64,000 bases of DNA, taken from positions 4,340,001-4,404,000 of the forward strand of contig NZ_CP096883.1 in NCBI RefSeq assembly GCF_023273895.1, in the 5' to 3' direction. Of this stretch, positions 1 to 8,615 are shown one piece after another. The stretch is from Sphingobacterium sp. PCS056. GTDB taxonomy: Bacteria; Bacteroidota; Bacteroidia; Sphingobacteriales; Sphingobacteriaceae. The notes beneath the pieces were generated by a model that did no database searches, was not told the origin of the DNA, and worked only from the letters and a program-made list of their open reading frames with translations. The stretch's first letter is position 1. Every line of letters begins with the position of its first letter. Made by a program: the position numbers and the translations under genes.

Positions 1-170
1 GCGATATAACCAAGTGGATGACCGACATGCAAACCAGCTCCAGAAGGATAAGGAAACATGTCTAAAACATAATATTTCGGTTTGTCATGTGTATCCGAAG
101 ATTTGAATGTTTCATGATCGGCCCAAAATTTTTGCCACTTTTTTTCTAACGATTTGTGATTGTACTCCAT
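1..170 (-). CDS. leuS: Leucyl-tRNA synthetase, N-terminal fragment
   Basis: Charges tRNA-Leu with leucine in the cytoplasm. Only the first 56 codons lie in the window; the gene runs off the left edge. The translation begins MEYNHKSLEKKWQKFW and contains DMFPYPSGAGLHVGHPLGY, which is the class I HIGH-type ATP-binding motif (HVGH) in the context typical of LeuRS. The ATG complement is at 168-170. It is divergent from ftsX, with about 215 bp between the two starts that must hold both promoters. Confidence 0.95.
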   Translation of the reverse strand, partial: MEYNHKSLEKKWQKFWADHETFKSSDTHDKPKYYVLDMFPYPSGAGLHVGHPLGYI

Positions 171-387
171 TTTTGTATTGAGGAATTTTGTAAGACTTGC
201 GAAAATACAATTTTAATGGGGAATTATAAGAAAAGTTTTGTAGTTTGAACAATAAATGATAGTATTGAAAAGTTAATTACAAAGGATATAGCGAATTTTT
301 GCAGTTTCGAAATAAAGTTATTACAAGATTAATTCGAATTAATCCCCTCAAATCATTACTTTCGCAAATAAATTTTTATTGCTTATT

Positions 388-1266
388 ATGTCAGAATACG
401 AATCAAGCACGCAAAAAAGAAAAACAAAATCAGTTTACGTCTCTACTGTTATCAGTATAGCACTGGTCCTTTTAGTGACTGGATTATTAGGTTTATTACT
501 TGTGCACGCAAAGAATTTATCCAAATACGTTAAAGAAAACATTGTTTTAAATGTTATCGTTAACGATGGCACTAACGAAGGCGATGTTCTTTCATTGCAA
601 AAAGATCTAGAAAAGGATAATTATGTTTTACGCTCAGAATATATCAGCAAGGAACTTGCCGCAAAATCGTTGAAAGAAGATTTGGGTGAAGATTTTGTTC
701 AATACTTAGGCCACAATCCTTTACTTCCTTCTATCGATGTTTATATGAAGGAAGATTATGCAAACTCCGACAGTATCAAAACTTTTATCGATAAAATATC
801 GCGAAATAGCAGAATAAAAGAAGTTGTTTATCAAGAATCACTTATTGATATGGTCAATAAAAATGTGCGCATCATCAGTATTGTTGTACTAGCATTTGCT
901 GCAATTTTATTGGTAATTGCAGTAGCACTGATCAACAACACGATACGTTTAGCGATTTATTCACAAAGATTCCTGATTAAAAGTATGCAACTAATTGGGG
1001 CTACAAAAAACTTTATACGTAAGCCATTTATTACCTATGGTATCATACATGGTTTGTTAGGTTCATTGATAGCAATCTTATTATTAATATTTACATTAAA
1101 ATTTGCACAGCAGCAAATTCCTGAATTGGTATTTTTAAGAAATTGGTATGAGTTTGCGGCTATTTTTATTGTAGTTATCGCAATTGGAATTCTAATTTCT
1201 GGCCTTAGTACATACTTTGCCGTTACCAAATATTTAAAAGCAAAATCTAACGATTTATACAGTTAA
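388..1266 (+). CDS. ftsX: Cell division protein FtsX (permease-like)
   Basis: Membrane partner of the ATPase FtsE; the pair controls septal peptidoglycan hydrolases. The 292-residue protein has the FtsX layout: a cytoplasmic N-terminus, TM1 at about residues 17-41, a periplasmic domain of about 115 residues, then three TM helices near 160-185, 210-235 and 255-280. The segment RLAIYSQRFLIKSMQLIGAT is typical FtsX. I chose the ATG at 388; the frame extends three codons further up to a TTG at 379, which is less likely. A TACTTTCG element at 357-364 may be its -7 promoter box. It heads a cluster with DUF3098, uppP, truB and ribF. ftsE is not adjacent. Confidence 0.93.
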   Translation: MSEYESSTQKRKTKSVYVSTVISIALVLLVTGLLGLLLVHAKNLSKYVKENIVLNVIVNDGTNEGDVLSLQKDLEKDNYVLRSEYISKELAAKSLKEDLGEDFVQYLGHNPLLPSIDVYMKEDYANSDSIKTFIDKISRNSRIKEVVYQESLIDMVNKNVRIISIVVLAFAAILLVIAVALINNTIRLAIYSQRFLIKSMQLIGATKNFIRKPFITYGIIHGLLGSLIAILLLIFTLKFAQQQIPELVFLRNWYEFAAIFIVVIAIGILISGLSTYFAVTKYLKAKSNDLYS

Positions 1267-1268
1267 AA

Positions 1269-1499
1269 ATGGCTCAAATCAAAAAATCTGAATCGACAAA
1301 CAAAAGTTCTTTTGTTTTCGGAAAATTGAATTATCAATTATTTATTGTCAGTATTATTATTGTAATCATTGGTTTTTTCCTAATGAGTGGTAATACAGAT
1401 ATCTATAGCTTCACTAAAATCACGTTAGCTCCCATTGTCATAGTACTTGGTTTTGCTTTAGGCTTTGTAGCCATTCTTTACAAACCAAAATCTAAATAA
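1269..1499 (+). CDS. DUF3098 family small membrane protein
   Basis: 76-residue protein with two predicted TM helices (about residues 24-41 and 49-68) and a polar, lysine-rich N-terminus. Its position between ftsX and uppP and its length fit DUF3098, a family of unknown function found in Bacteroidota. It starts 2 nt after the ftsX stop, so it is co-transcribed and probably translationally coupled. A role near cell division or envelope synthesis is inferred only from its neighbours. Confidence 0.8.
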   Translation: MAQIKKSESTNKSSFVFGKLNYQLFIVSIIIVIIGFFLMSGNTDIYSFTKITLAPIVIVLGFALGFVAILYKPKSK

Positions 1500-1513
1500 A
1501 ACAATACTAGACT

Positions 1514-2329
1514 ATGTCCTTATTTGAAGCTATCCTTCTCGCGATTGTTGAAGGATTAACTGAATATCTTCCCATTTCATCAACAGCTCATATGGGTTTT
1601 ACTGCAGCTTTAATGGGCATGCAGGAAAGTGAATACCTCAAAATGTTTCAAGTGTCCATCCAATTTGGCGCTATCCTTTCCATTGTAGTTCTCTATTGGA
1701 AGAAATTTTTTGATATTAAAAATATCCAACTTTATTATAAATTAGCTATTGCTGTTATTCCGGCATTGGTATTAGGAAAACTATTGGACGACAAAATCGA
1801 AGCTGTATTAGGTAATCAGATCGCGATCTCTACGGTATTGGTCCTTGGCGGTGTAGTTTTGCTATTTGTCGACAAATGGTTTAAGAATCCTACGATCTTG
1901 GATGAAAAAGAAATTCCAATAAAGAAGGCATTAATTATCGGTTTCTGGCAATGTCTAGCCATGATGCCTGGTACATCTCGGTCAGCTGCATCTATTATAG
2001 GTGGACTGACTCAAGGATTAGACCGAAGAGCTGCCGCGGAGTTTTCTTTCTTCTTAGCAGTTCCTACTATGCTTGCCGTAACCGTTTACTCCGTATTTGT
2101 TAAAACGTGGGGAGAAGGAACAGCACATGCACAGAAAGGCTATGAGATGATATTTGCCAGCAATGAAAATATCATTGTTTTTATAGTCGGTAACGTCGTT
2201 GCCTTCATCGTTGCTATGATAGCTGTTAAATCATTTATAACCGTATTAACAAAATATGGATTTAAATTTTGGGGTTGGTACCGTATTATTATCGGTATCG
2301 CTTTATTAGTATTTTTCTGGAATAACTAA
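1514..2329 (+). CDS. uppP: Undecaprenyl-diphosphatase UppP (BacA family)
   Basis: Integral membrane phosphatase that converts undecaprenyl diphosphate to undecaprenyl phosphate, recycling the lipid carrier for peptidoglycan and surface polysaccharides. The 271-residue protein is hydrophobic throughout. It shows the family motifs EGLTEYLPISSTAHM (ExxxE) near residue 12 and PGTSRSAASI near residue 153. Length is normal for the family. It begins 14 nt after the DUF3098 gene, in an operon with ftsX. Overproduction of this family gives bacitracin resistance in other bacteria. Confidence 0.95.
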   Translation: MSLFEAILLAIVEGLTEYLPISSTAHMGFTAALMGMQESEYLKMFQVSIQFGAILSIVVLYWKKFFDIKNIQLYYKLAIAVIPALVLGKLLDDKIEAVLGNQIAISTVLVLGGVVLLFVDKWFKNPTILDEKEIPIKKALIIGFWQCLAMMPGTSRSAASIIGGLTQGLDRRAAAEFSFFLAVPTMLAVTVYSVFVKTWGEGTAHAQKGYEMIFASNENIIVFIVGNVVAFIVAMIAVKSFITVLTKYGFKFWGWYRIIIGIALLVFFWNN

Positions 2330-2360
2330 ACCATTTGACGCTACACTTACTATTTAAATA

Positions 2361-2390
2361 TTAGTGCGAGAAATAATATTAGTACCTTTG
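2361..2390 (+). promoter_or_regulatory. Putative promoter for truB-ribF
   Basis: TACCTTTG at 2383-2390 matches the Bacteroidota -7 consensus TAnnTTTG exactly. A weak TTAG at 2361-2364 sits 18 nt upstream in the -33 position. It lies in the 167-bp gap between uppP and truB. Confidence 0.55.
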
Positions 2391-2496
2391 CAAAAAAAAT
2401 ACAAAATCAACTTGACTTTGTTATGTTAAATGCTTGTTTTAACGAGATTCAGCAAATGGAAACAAAATCAATGATCTAGTGCAATTGAATCAATGA

Positions 2497-3234
2497 ATGG
2501 AAAATAACGAAAAAGATCAAATAGAAAAAGTGTTTTCATTTGCCGAAGGACAAATGTTATTGATAGATAAGCCACTGACCTGGACAAGCTTTGATGTAGT
2601 TGGGAAAATTCGTAACTCCATTAAGCCATTAAAAATAAAAGTAGGTCATGCAGGTACATTAGATCCATTAGCAACGGGTTTGTTAATTGTCTGTACTGGT
2701 AAATTCACAAAAAAAATAGATAGCTACCAAGCAGAGGATAAAGAGTACATGGGAACCATCACGTTAGGTGGGACAACCCCTTCTTACGATCTTGAAACAG
2801 AAGTCGATGAAACTTTTCCTACAAATCATATTTCGGAACAAATGATATATGATGCTGCGAAAACTTTTGAAGGTGATATCGACCAATACCCTCCTGCGCA
2901 TTCGGCTATTAAAATCAACGGAGAGCGTATATATGAAAAAGCTCGTCGAGGTGAAACAGTGGAATTAAAAACCCGCAAAGTAACGATTAATAGCTTTATC
3001 ATTGAAAAAATAGAAATGCCTGTTATCCATTTCAGGGTTTCGTGCAGTAAAGGAACCTATATTCGTTCACTAGCATTTGATTTTGGAAAAGTACTCAACA
3101 GTGGTGCTCATTTAAGTTCACTCAGAAGGACTAAAAGTGGCGATTACCAGGTTGAAAATGCTTGGAACTTAGAAGAATTAATTCAAAAAATAAAAGTTCA
3201 TAAAGAAATTAATATCGAAGAACATCAATCTTAG
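2497..3234 (+). CDS. truB: tRNA pseudouridine(55) synthase TruB
   Basis: Isomerises uridine 55 in the T-loop of tRNAs. The 245-residue protein contains LLIDKPLTWTSFDVV near residue 22 and the catalytic-Asp motif HAGTLDPLATGLL near residue 52, then the KxYxG-type segment KEYMGTITLGG and KGTYIRSLAFDFG near residue 188, all in the order typical of TruB. Start at 2497 is chosen by homology. A leader of roughly 100 nt separates it from a TACCTTTG promoter box. ribF follows after 43 nt, a pairing common in bacteria. Confidence 0.96.
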   Translation: MENNEKDQIEKVFSFAEGQMLLIDKPLTWTSFDVVGKIRNSIKPLKIKVGHAGTLDPLATGLLIVCTGKFTKKIDSYQAEDKEYMGTITLGGTTPSYDLETEVDETFPTNHISEQMIYDAAKTFEGDIDQYPPAHSAIKINGERIYEKARRGETVELKTRKVTINSFIIEKIEMPVIHFRVSCSKGTYIRSLAFDFGKVLNSGAHLSSLRRTKSGDYQVENAWNLEELIQKIKVHKEINIEEHQS

Positions 3235-3277
3235 GAATTGATTTCTATCTATTAATTTATCGAAAATATTTCATTAA

Positions 3278-4252
3278 ATGAAAATTTATAGAAGTTTAGA
3301 TGATTTTAAAGCATTGGAAAATGCAGTTGTTACCATTGGTACATTTGACGGCGTCCATATCGGTCATCAAAAAATATTAACTCATTTAAAAGAATGTGCT
3401 AAAAAAATTAATGGTGAAACGGTTTTATTAACCTTTTACCCTCACCCAAGATTAATTATCAATCCTGACGATGATAGCTTAAGGCTTATTAATGATATTG
3501 AAGAGAAAGTCAGTAGACTTTCTGAATTAGATATTGATCATTTAATCATTACCCCTTTCTCTCGTGATTTTTCAAACCAAACTCCTGAAGAATATATTAG
3601 CAATGTATTAGTCGGAAAATTAGGTACAAAAAAGATTGTAATTGGATATGATCATCACTTTGGAAAAGATAGAAAAGGTAGTTTAAAAGATTTGCAGCAG
3701 TATGCTGATATTTTTGATTATTCCGTAGAGCAGATCCCGGAGCAGGATATCAATGATGTAGCCGTATCCTCAACCAGAATACGCCTCGCCTTGATTACGG
3801 GTGATATCAACACCGCAAACCTGTATTTGGGTTATCCCTTTGAATTAACAGGAACGGTAATACGTGGTGATCAAATTGGACGAACAATAGGTTTTCCTAC
3901 AGCCAACCTGCAGGTACATGAACAGCATAAATTGATTCCGGCCTATGGTATCTATGCTGTAGAAGTTCATATTTTTGATCATCTTCAAAATATCACCACA
4001 GGTGAATACATCGAAACAGAACCATATAGCATTGCTAAAGGAATGGGATACATAGGCACACGTCCGACGGTAGATGGAATGAATAGGAGTATTGAAATTA
4101 GTCTTTTCGACTTCAATGAAGATATTTATGGTAAAACATTGCGTGTGAAATTTTTACACTTTATTCGTCATGATGAAAGATTTGATTCGCTACAAGAAAT
4201 GAAAGATCAAATTAAAGAGGATGAAAAACAAATAAGAGCGTTACTTTTTTAA
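3278..4252 (+). CDS. ribF: Bifunctional riboflavin kinase / FAD synthetase
   Basis: Phosphorylates riboflavin to FMN and adenylylates FMN to FAD. The N-terminal nucleotidyltransferase domain has TIGTFDGVHIGHQKIL (residues about 18-33) and the SSTRIR motif near residue 165. The C-terminal kinase domain begins at GDQIGRTIGFPTANL near residue 200. Length of 324 residues is normal. It follows truB and ends the rightward cluster at a strong bidirectional terminator. Confidence 0.96.
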   Translation: MKIYRSLDDFKALENAVVTIGTFDGVHIGHQKILTHLKECAKKINGETVLLTFYPHPRLIINPDDDSLRLINDIEEKVSRLSELDIDHLIITPFSRDFSNQTPEEYISNVLVGKLGTKKIVIGYDHHFGKDRKGSLKDLQQYADIFDYSVEQIPEQDINDVAVSSTRIRLALITGDINTANLYLGYPFELTGTVIRGDQIGRTIGFPTANLQVHEQHKLIPAYGIYAVEVHIFDHLQNITTGEYIETEPYSIAKGMGYIGTRPTVDGMNRSIEISLFDFNEDIYGKTLRVKFLHFIRHDERFDSLQEMKDQIKEDEKQIRALLF

Positions 4253-4270
4253 ATAAGATCAAGAATAAAT

Positions 4271-4308
4271 AGAAATGGGTCAACGTTTTTTAGCGTTGAC
4301 CCATTTCT
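4271..4308. terminator. Bidirectional intrinsic terminator
   Basis: Perfect 15-bp inverted repeat (4271-4285 with 4294-4308) around an 8-nt T-rich loop, between the convergent ends of ribF and the M13 peptidase gene. Confidence 0.85.
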
Positions 4309-4328
4309 ATTTTAAAATTGATTCTACA

Positions 4329-6332
4329 TTACCAAATCACGATTCTATTCTTTTTAGGGACAAATAATTTATCACCTTCTTTAGTACCGAATGCTTCATG
4401 GAAACCATCTAAATTGATGATGGGCGCAAAAGCACGGTATTGTGCAGGCGAATGGGGATCTGTCTTCACTTGGTTCACAACAAACTCATCTGTGGTTTTC
4501 GTTCTCCAGATTGTCGCCCATGATAAAAAGAAACGTTGCTCTTGTGTATATCCATCGATCAAGCCTGGATTACCTTTATCTTTCAAATACATCTTCAATG
4601 CATCAAAAGCTACAGATGATCCACCTAAGTCTCCAATGTTTTCTCCTAAAGTAAAACGGCCATTTACTTTAACACCTGGTACGGGTTCGTACGCCTCAAA
4701 TTGCTTTACCAACGCATCAGCCGAAGCTTCAAACTTAGCTTTATCTTCTTCAGTCCACCAGTTGTTCAAATTACCATTTCCATCATATTTAGCTCCTTGA
4801 TCATCAAAACCATGAGATAACTCATGACCAATCACAGCACCGATACCACCAAAATTAACAGCTGCATCAGCTTTATAATCGTAGAATGGCGGTTGTAAAA
4901 TAGCTGCTGGGAATACGATTTCGTTAAATAAAGGACTGTAATAAGCATTTACCGTTTGTGGAGTCATACCCCACTCTGTCTTATCAACAGGTTTACCTTG
5001 TTTATCTAAATTGTCTTTAAAAGCCCATTTGCGTTCATTTAAAATGTTGTCAAATAAAGAAGTACCAACTGCTAAAGTAGAGTAATCCTTCCATTTATCC
5101 GTATAGCCAATCTTCACTTTGAATTTAGCCAATTTTTCTAAAGCTTTCACTTTCGTATCTGCAGACATCCATGCTAGATCTTTGATGTGTTGCTGAAAAG
5201 ATTTGATCAAATAATCGACCAATTCTTCTGCCTGTGCTTTTGCTTGTGGCGGGAAATTTTCTTTTACATACAACTTACCCAAAAGCTCTCCCACAAGGCT
5301 ATTGACAAATTCAAGACCCCTTTTTTCCAGATCGCGCTGCTCTTTTTGACCTTTTAGCTTTTTACCCCAGAAATCAAAATTGAGTTGATCCAAATCCGCA
5401 GTTAGGTATCCTGCAGCATCATTCATGACATTAAATTTGAGCATCTCTTTGATCATATCCAAATTCTCAGGTTTCAGTACCTTATCTAGATTTTGGTAAT
5501 AGCCCAATTCTGAAATAATAACCGTATCCGCCTTAAATCCTGTATCTTTCAAATATTTCGCTAGATCAATATTCTTAACCATCTTACCTAAATCAGCAAC
5601 TGCAACTGGATTATAACGCTTTTCAGCATCACGCGACTGCTCTACTGTTTTTAGATTTTTAGCCAATTCTTTTTCAAATGCAACAATTTTTGGACCTTTT
5701 AAGTCACGAGTACGTTGACCGACTTTGCTATAAAGCGCCGAAATAAAATTAGAATAATCACCTAAAGTCTCGGTATTTTTAGCGTCTACCACTTGGTAAT
5801 AAGAACGGCCAAGACCTAAACTGGCAGCACCTAAATAAACCGTATTGACATTACTGTTTTTCAAATGCGCATATACATAACCACCAAAGAAAGGATTGCC
5901 ACCGATAGGTGTTACTTCGACTAAGTAATTATATAGTCCTTTAAAATCCTTTATAGCATCGATCTTATCTAAAAAAGGCTTTATTGGAGTTACCCCCAAT
6001 TGATTACGCTTGTCAAAATCAATGTAAGAACGGTACAAATCACCAATCTTTTGACCATCAGAGCCTTGTTCAAATGTAGTACTTAAGGATTCTTTTAAAA
6101 TCTTTAAAGTGGCGATATCCGTATTTTCACGAAGTTCATCAAAAGATCCCCATCTTGCTTTATCTGAAGGTATTTCCACTGTTTTCATCCATTGACCGTT
6201 TACAAAATTGTAAAAATCATCCTGTGGACGGACACTCTTATCCATAAATGCTGGATTGATTGCTGGATTTTGCTGTGCAAAGAGAACCCCTCCACACATC
6301 ATCAAAGCAGCAAGTACTGTGTGTTTTTTCAT
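4329..6332 (-). CDS. M13 family zinc metallopeptidase (PepO/neprilysin-like), secreted
   Basis: Predicted extracytoplasmic endopeptidase. The 667-residue protein starts MKKHTVLAALMM and has a signal peptide ending near LFAQ|Q. The catalytic zinc motif HELSH lies near residue 503 (IGHELSHGFDDQGAKYD), the third zinc ligand in GENIGDLGG near 564, and the substrate-binding NAYY segment upstream. This order and spacing are characteristic of family M13. I chose the ATG at 6330-6332; the frame stays open 24 codons further upstream, but that would place a non-signal segment in front of a clear signal peptide. It is divergent from the 6416 operon, with an 83-bp gap. Confidence 0.93.
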   Translation of the reverse strand: MKKHTVLAALMMCGGVLFAQQNPAINPAFMDKSVRPQDDFYNFVNGQWMKTVEIPSDKARWGSFDELRENTDIATLKILKESLSTTFEQGSDGQKIGDLYRSYIDFDKRNQLGVTPIKPFLDKIDAIKDFKGLYNYLVEVTPIGGNPFFGGYVYAHLKNSNVNTVYLGAASLGLGRSYYQVVDAKNTETLGDYSNFISALYSKVGQRTRDLKGPKIVAFEKELAKNLKTVEQSRDAEKRYNPVAVADLGKMVKNIDLAKYLKDTGFKADTVIISELGYYQNLDKVLKPENLDMIKEMLKFNVMNDAAGYLTADLDQLNFDFWGKKLKGQKEQRDLEKRGLEFVNSLVGELLGKLYVKENFPPQAKAQAEELVDYLIKSFQQHIKDLAWMSADTKVKALEKLAKFKVKIGYTDKWKDYSTLAVGTSLFDNILNERKWAFKDNLDKQGKPVDKTEWGMTPQTVNAYYSPLFNEIVFPAAILQPPFYDYKADAAVNFGGIGAVIGHELSHGFDDQGAKYDGNGNLNNWWTEEDKAKFEASADALVKQFEAYEPVPGVKVNGRFTLGENIGDLGGSSVAFDALKMYLKDKGNPGLIDGYTQEQRFFLSWATIWRTKTTDEFVVNQVKTDPHSPAQYRAFAPIINLDGFHEAFGTKEGDKLFVPKKNRIVIW

Positions 6333-6415
6333 ATCACCGTTATTTTGTTTTAATTTAATGACAAACTTAATAAAAGTAAGTATTATGTTTACAAGGAGAA
6401 ACATTTAATTTCCAT

Positions 6416-7057
6416 ATGATCACTGAAATAGCTGGAAAACACTATAAAATCATTACCACAAATGCGAAGGATATTCGTTTAGAAACGAAGTTGGGTGTTC
6501 ATACCATCTTTGTTCCTGCGAATATTGATGTCAATACATTAGAACAGTTTATAAAAAACAAAAAAACGATTACAGCTATTAACGAAGAAATTAGTTATAT
6601 AGATGAGCCTATTCAACTATTTCAGCAAAACTATTTGCTTAAAATTATCGAGAGGAGCGCTATGCCTAATATCGTTCTAAAAAATACAACGATTTCCATT
6701 TATTGTAAACGTAAGAAGGAGTATCAAAAACAGTTAAAAAAATGGAGGAAACAATTTATATTACAGCAACTGGCAGATCTCATTGGTTATTGGGAAGAAG
6801 AACTGCAGATATTGATCAATGAGATCAAACTTAGATCCATGCAAAAGCGTTTATACACTATTCAAGACCAAAATAGTATCACTTATAGCAACGTTATTAT
6901 TTGTTTGTCTATTTCTGAGCTGAAATACCTCATTTTTAATGCAATTGCTGAACTTTTGAATTTGAGCCCCAAAATACGAACACACTATTTTCCTGAAGAA
7001 CAATTGATTCAGGATCAAATTGCTTATACATTAAAGACATGTCAACAATCAAATTAA
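6416..7057 (+). CDS. YgjP-like (DUF45/WLM) protein without the HExxH zinc motif
   Basis: 213 residues. The overall layout matches the YgjP-type metallopeptidase domain: an N-terminal beta-rich part (EPIQLFQQNYLLKIIE), a KKWRKQFILQQLADLI helix, then INEIKLRSMQKRLYTIQD followed by ISELKYLIFNAIAELLNLS. In active members the last two segments read roughly RxxKTRWGSC and VVHELAHL. Here the zinc ligands are gone (HELAH position reads NAIAE), and there is no tryptophan-glycine-serine signature. It is therefore likely a non-catalytic relative. The stop overlaps the next gene by 19 nt, so the three genes 6416-8610 form an operon. The assignment rests on visual alignment; function unknown. Confidence 0.6.
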   Translation: MITEIAGKHYKIITTNAKDIRLETKLGVHTIFVPANIDVNTLEQFIKNKKTITAINEEISYIDEPIQLFQQNYLLKIIERSAMPNIVLKNTTISIYCKRKKEYQKQLKKWRKQFILQQLADLIGYWEEELQILINEIKLRSMQKRLYTIQDQNSITYSNVIICLSISELKYLIFNAIAELLNLSPKIRTHYFPEEQLIQDQIAYTLKTCQQSN

Positions 7058-7401
7058 ATATAAAGGTGTCTGAAAAAGAATGGGTAGAAATCAATCATAA
7101 TTTCACATTATTAGTCAATAAAATCACAGTTGACGACCGAAGAAAATTACAGGAAGTTGTATTTGACAATTTATCAGATAAAGATGGTGCTCCGCAAATT
7201 GATGATCTGATTATCGAAAAATTCACTATTGATGAAAAAAAGACACGTGGTAAGTTCCGAATTAATTTCAGTATAAATCGTCAATTCTGTTGCAGCGATA
7301 CCAGCTCTTGTCAGTCGGATTATATCGATTTCACTTTTACTTATCGGCCAAATTTTATAAATGCCATAGGAGATTTTGTAAACTGGAATATTGAAAATTA
7401 G
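7039..7401 (+). CDS. Hypothetical protein, cysteine-containing, in oxygenase operon
   Basis: 120 residues, no signal peptide or TM segment. I do not recognise the family. Visible features are an acidic, beta-rich sequence and a central cluster of three cysteines in NRQFCCSDTSSCQSDYIDF (about residues 81-99). It overlaps the upstream YgjP-like gene by 19 nt and ends 6 nt before the oxygenase gene, so translation is probably coupled. The cysteines could bind a metal or pair with each other, but nothing here decides that. Confidence 0.65.
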   Translation: MSTIKLNIKVSEKEWVEINHNFTLLVNKITVDDRRKLQEVVFDNLSDKDGAPQIDDLIIEKFTIDEKKTRGKFRINFSINRQFCCSDTSSCQSDYIDFTFTYRPNFINAIGDFVNWNIEN

Positions 7402-7407
7402 TATAAA

Positions 7408-8610
7408 ATGGAAATACCAAATCGGTACAAAGTCAATACTTCCTCTTTTCAACATTATTGGACAAAGGGAGCTGGAGTAAAACTATTAAAAAAGTTAGAC
7501 CATAAACCCAGCATAGATGATGCGAAAAACCTTATTCCTTATCTGTACGCATACGATGAGTCTGCAGACAAATTGGTGAACCAACTGCATCTACAAGTGG
7601 GATTTGTAAAAGGTCAACAACTTATAAAAGATTATTTAACAGATCCTAAAAGTGTTCTGATGCCCTTTAAAGATGCACTAGATACCTTTTTTAAACAAAT
7701 AGACACTTCACCATCATGGCTCAATTGGAACATGGTAGAAAAAGGTATAGAAGTTTGCCAACGGTCAGGTTTAAGTGGATTAATTGTACTTCGCGATTAT
7801 TGCCTTATGGGTGGCTATGAATCTGCGGCCATCAATAAACCATTAATTTATACAGGCGCTTTAAAAAAAGGAGCAGTCAAAAGACTTGCTGATACAGTTG
7901 AATTCTGGGTTGATATCATGCAAAACCAATCCTTAAAAAAGGATCAGATCGGTTTTCGGAAAATCATTGAAACCAGAATGATCCATTCCTATTCTCGGAT
8001 TAATATTTTGAGTAAAACGAATTGGAAGCAAGATGACTGGGGCATTCCACTCAACCAGTGGGACATGTTGGCAACAAACCTAGGCTTTTCTTTAGTTTTT
8101 ATGGTAGGTCTACAACGTATGCATTTTCAAATCCTTCCTGACGACATCACTGCTGTACTTCACCTTTGGAAATATATTGGTTACTTATTAGGAATTCCTC
8201 TTGAATTATTGCCTGACACAGAGCAGGAAGCAATCCATGCACTTTATTATTGGACTATGACACAAAAAGAAGGCGATGCAGATTCTAAACTGCTAGCAAA
8301 TGCACTACAGCAGGAACCAATAGCAGCATATTACCCCACATCAGCATTAGGACGTAAAATGATGCGTGAAATTCACCTTTATTACAACTACTACCTTTTA
8401 GGTAATTATTCATGTCAACTTTTAGGTTTAAACAAATCGCGATTTGGCGCTATTGCCTATCTTAACATCTTAAAAAATAAAATCCGAAATAGCAAGCTTA
8501 TGACGGACAATCATCTACATATGATGATTACAAAAGGGAGATCCGAACAATTAGAAGTAAAAAGAATTTATCTGACTTATAATAAAAGAGAAAACAATAA
8601 AAAGAGTTAG
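7408..8610 (+). CDS. MpaB / latex-clearing-protein type oxygenase (DUF2236)
   Basis: 400 residues. The N-terminal SSFQHYWTKGAGVKLL, the central GALKKGAVKRLADTVEFWVD (near 150-170), IIETRMIHSYSRINI (near 190) and AVLHLWKYIGYLLGIPLELLPDT (near 247) follow the pattern of the MpaB/rubber-oxygenase catalytic domain, a haem b-binding fold. Known members cleave polyisoprene (Lcp) or a farnesyl chain (MpaB). The His in RMIHSYSR is the best candidate for the haem ligand. No signal peptide is seen, so it is probably cytoplasmic. The substrate cannot be read from sequence. It is the last gene of the three-gene operon. Confidence 0.7.
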   Translation: MEIPNRYKVNTSSFQHYWTKGAGVKLLKKLDHKPSIDDAKNLIPYLYAYDESADKLVNQLHLQVGFVKGQQLIKDYLTDPKSVLMPFKDALDTFFKQIDTSPSWLNWNMVEKGIEVCQRSGLSGLIVLRDYCLMGGYESAAINKPLIYTGALKKGAVKRLADTVEFWVDIMQNQSLKKDQIGFRKIIETRMIHSYSRINILSKTNWKQDDWGIPLNQWDMLATNLGFSLVFMVGLQRMHFQILPDDITAVLHLWKYIGYLLGIPLELLPDTEQEAIHALYYWTMTQKEGDADSKLLANALQQEPIAAYYPTSALGRKMMREIHLYYNYYLLGNYSCQLLGLNKSRFGAIAYLNILKNKIRNSKLMTDNHLHMMITKGRSEQLEVKRIYLTYNKRENNKKS

Positions 8611-8615
8611 TTTGT

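Noticed and set aside
379..387. TTG start of ftsX three codons upstream
   Set aside because: The ATG at 388 is the standard start codon and gives the usual N-terminus.
4318..4800. Long frame opposite the M13 peptidase C-terminus
   Set aside because: The other strand encodes a conserved HELSH peptidase; this frame has no recognisable domain.
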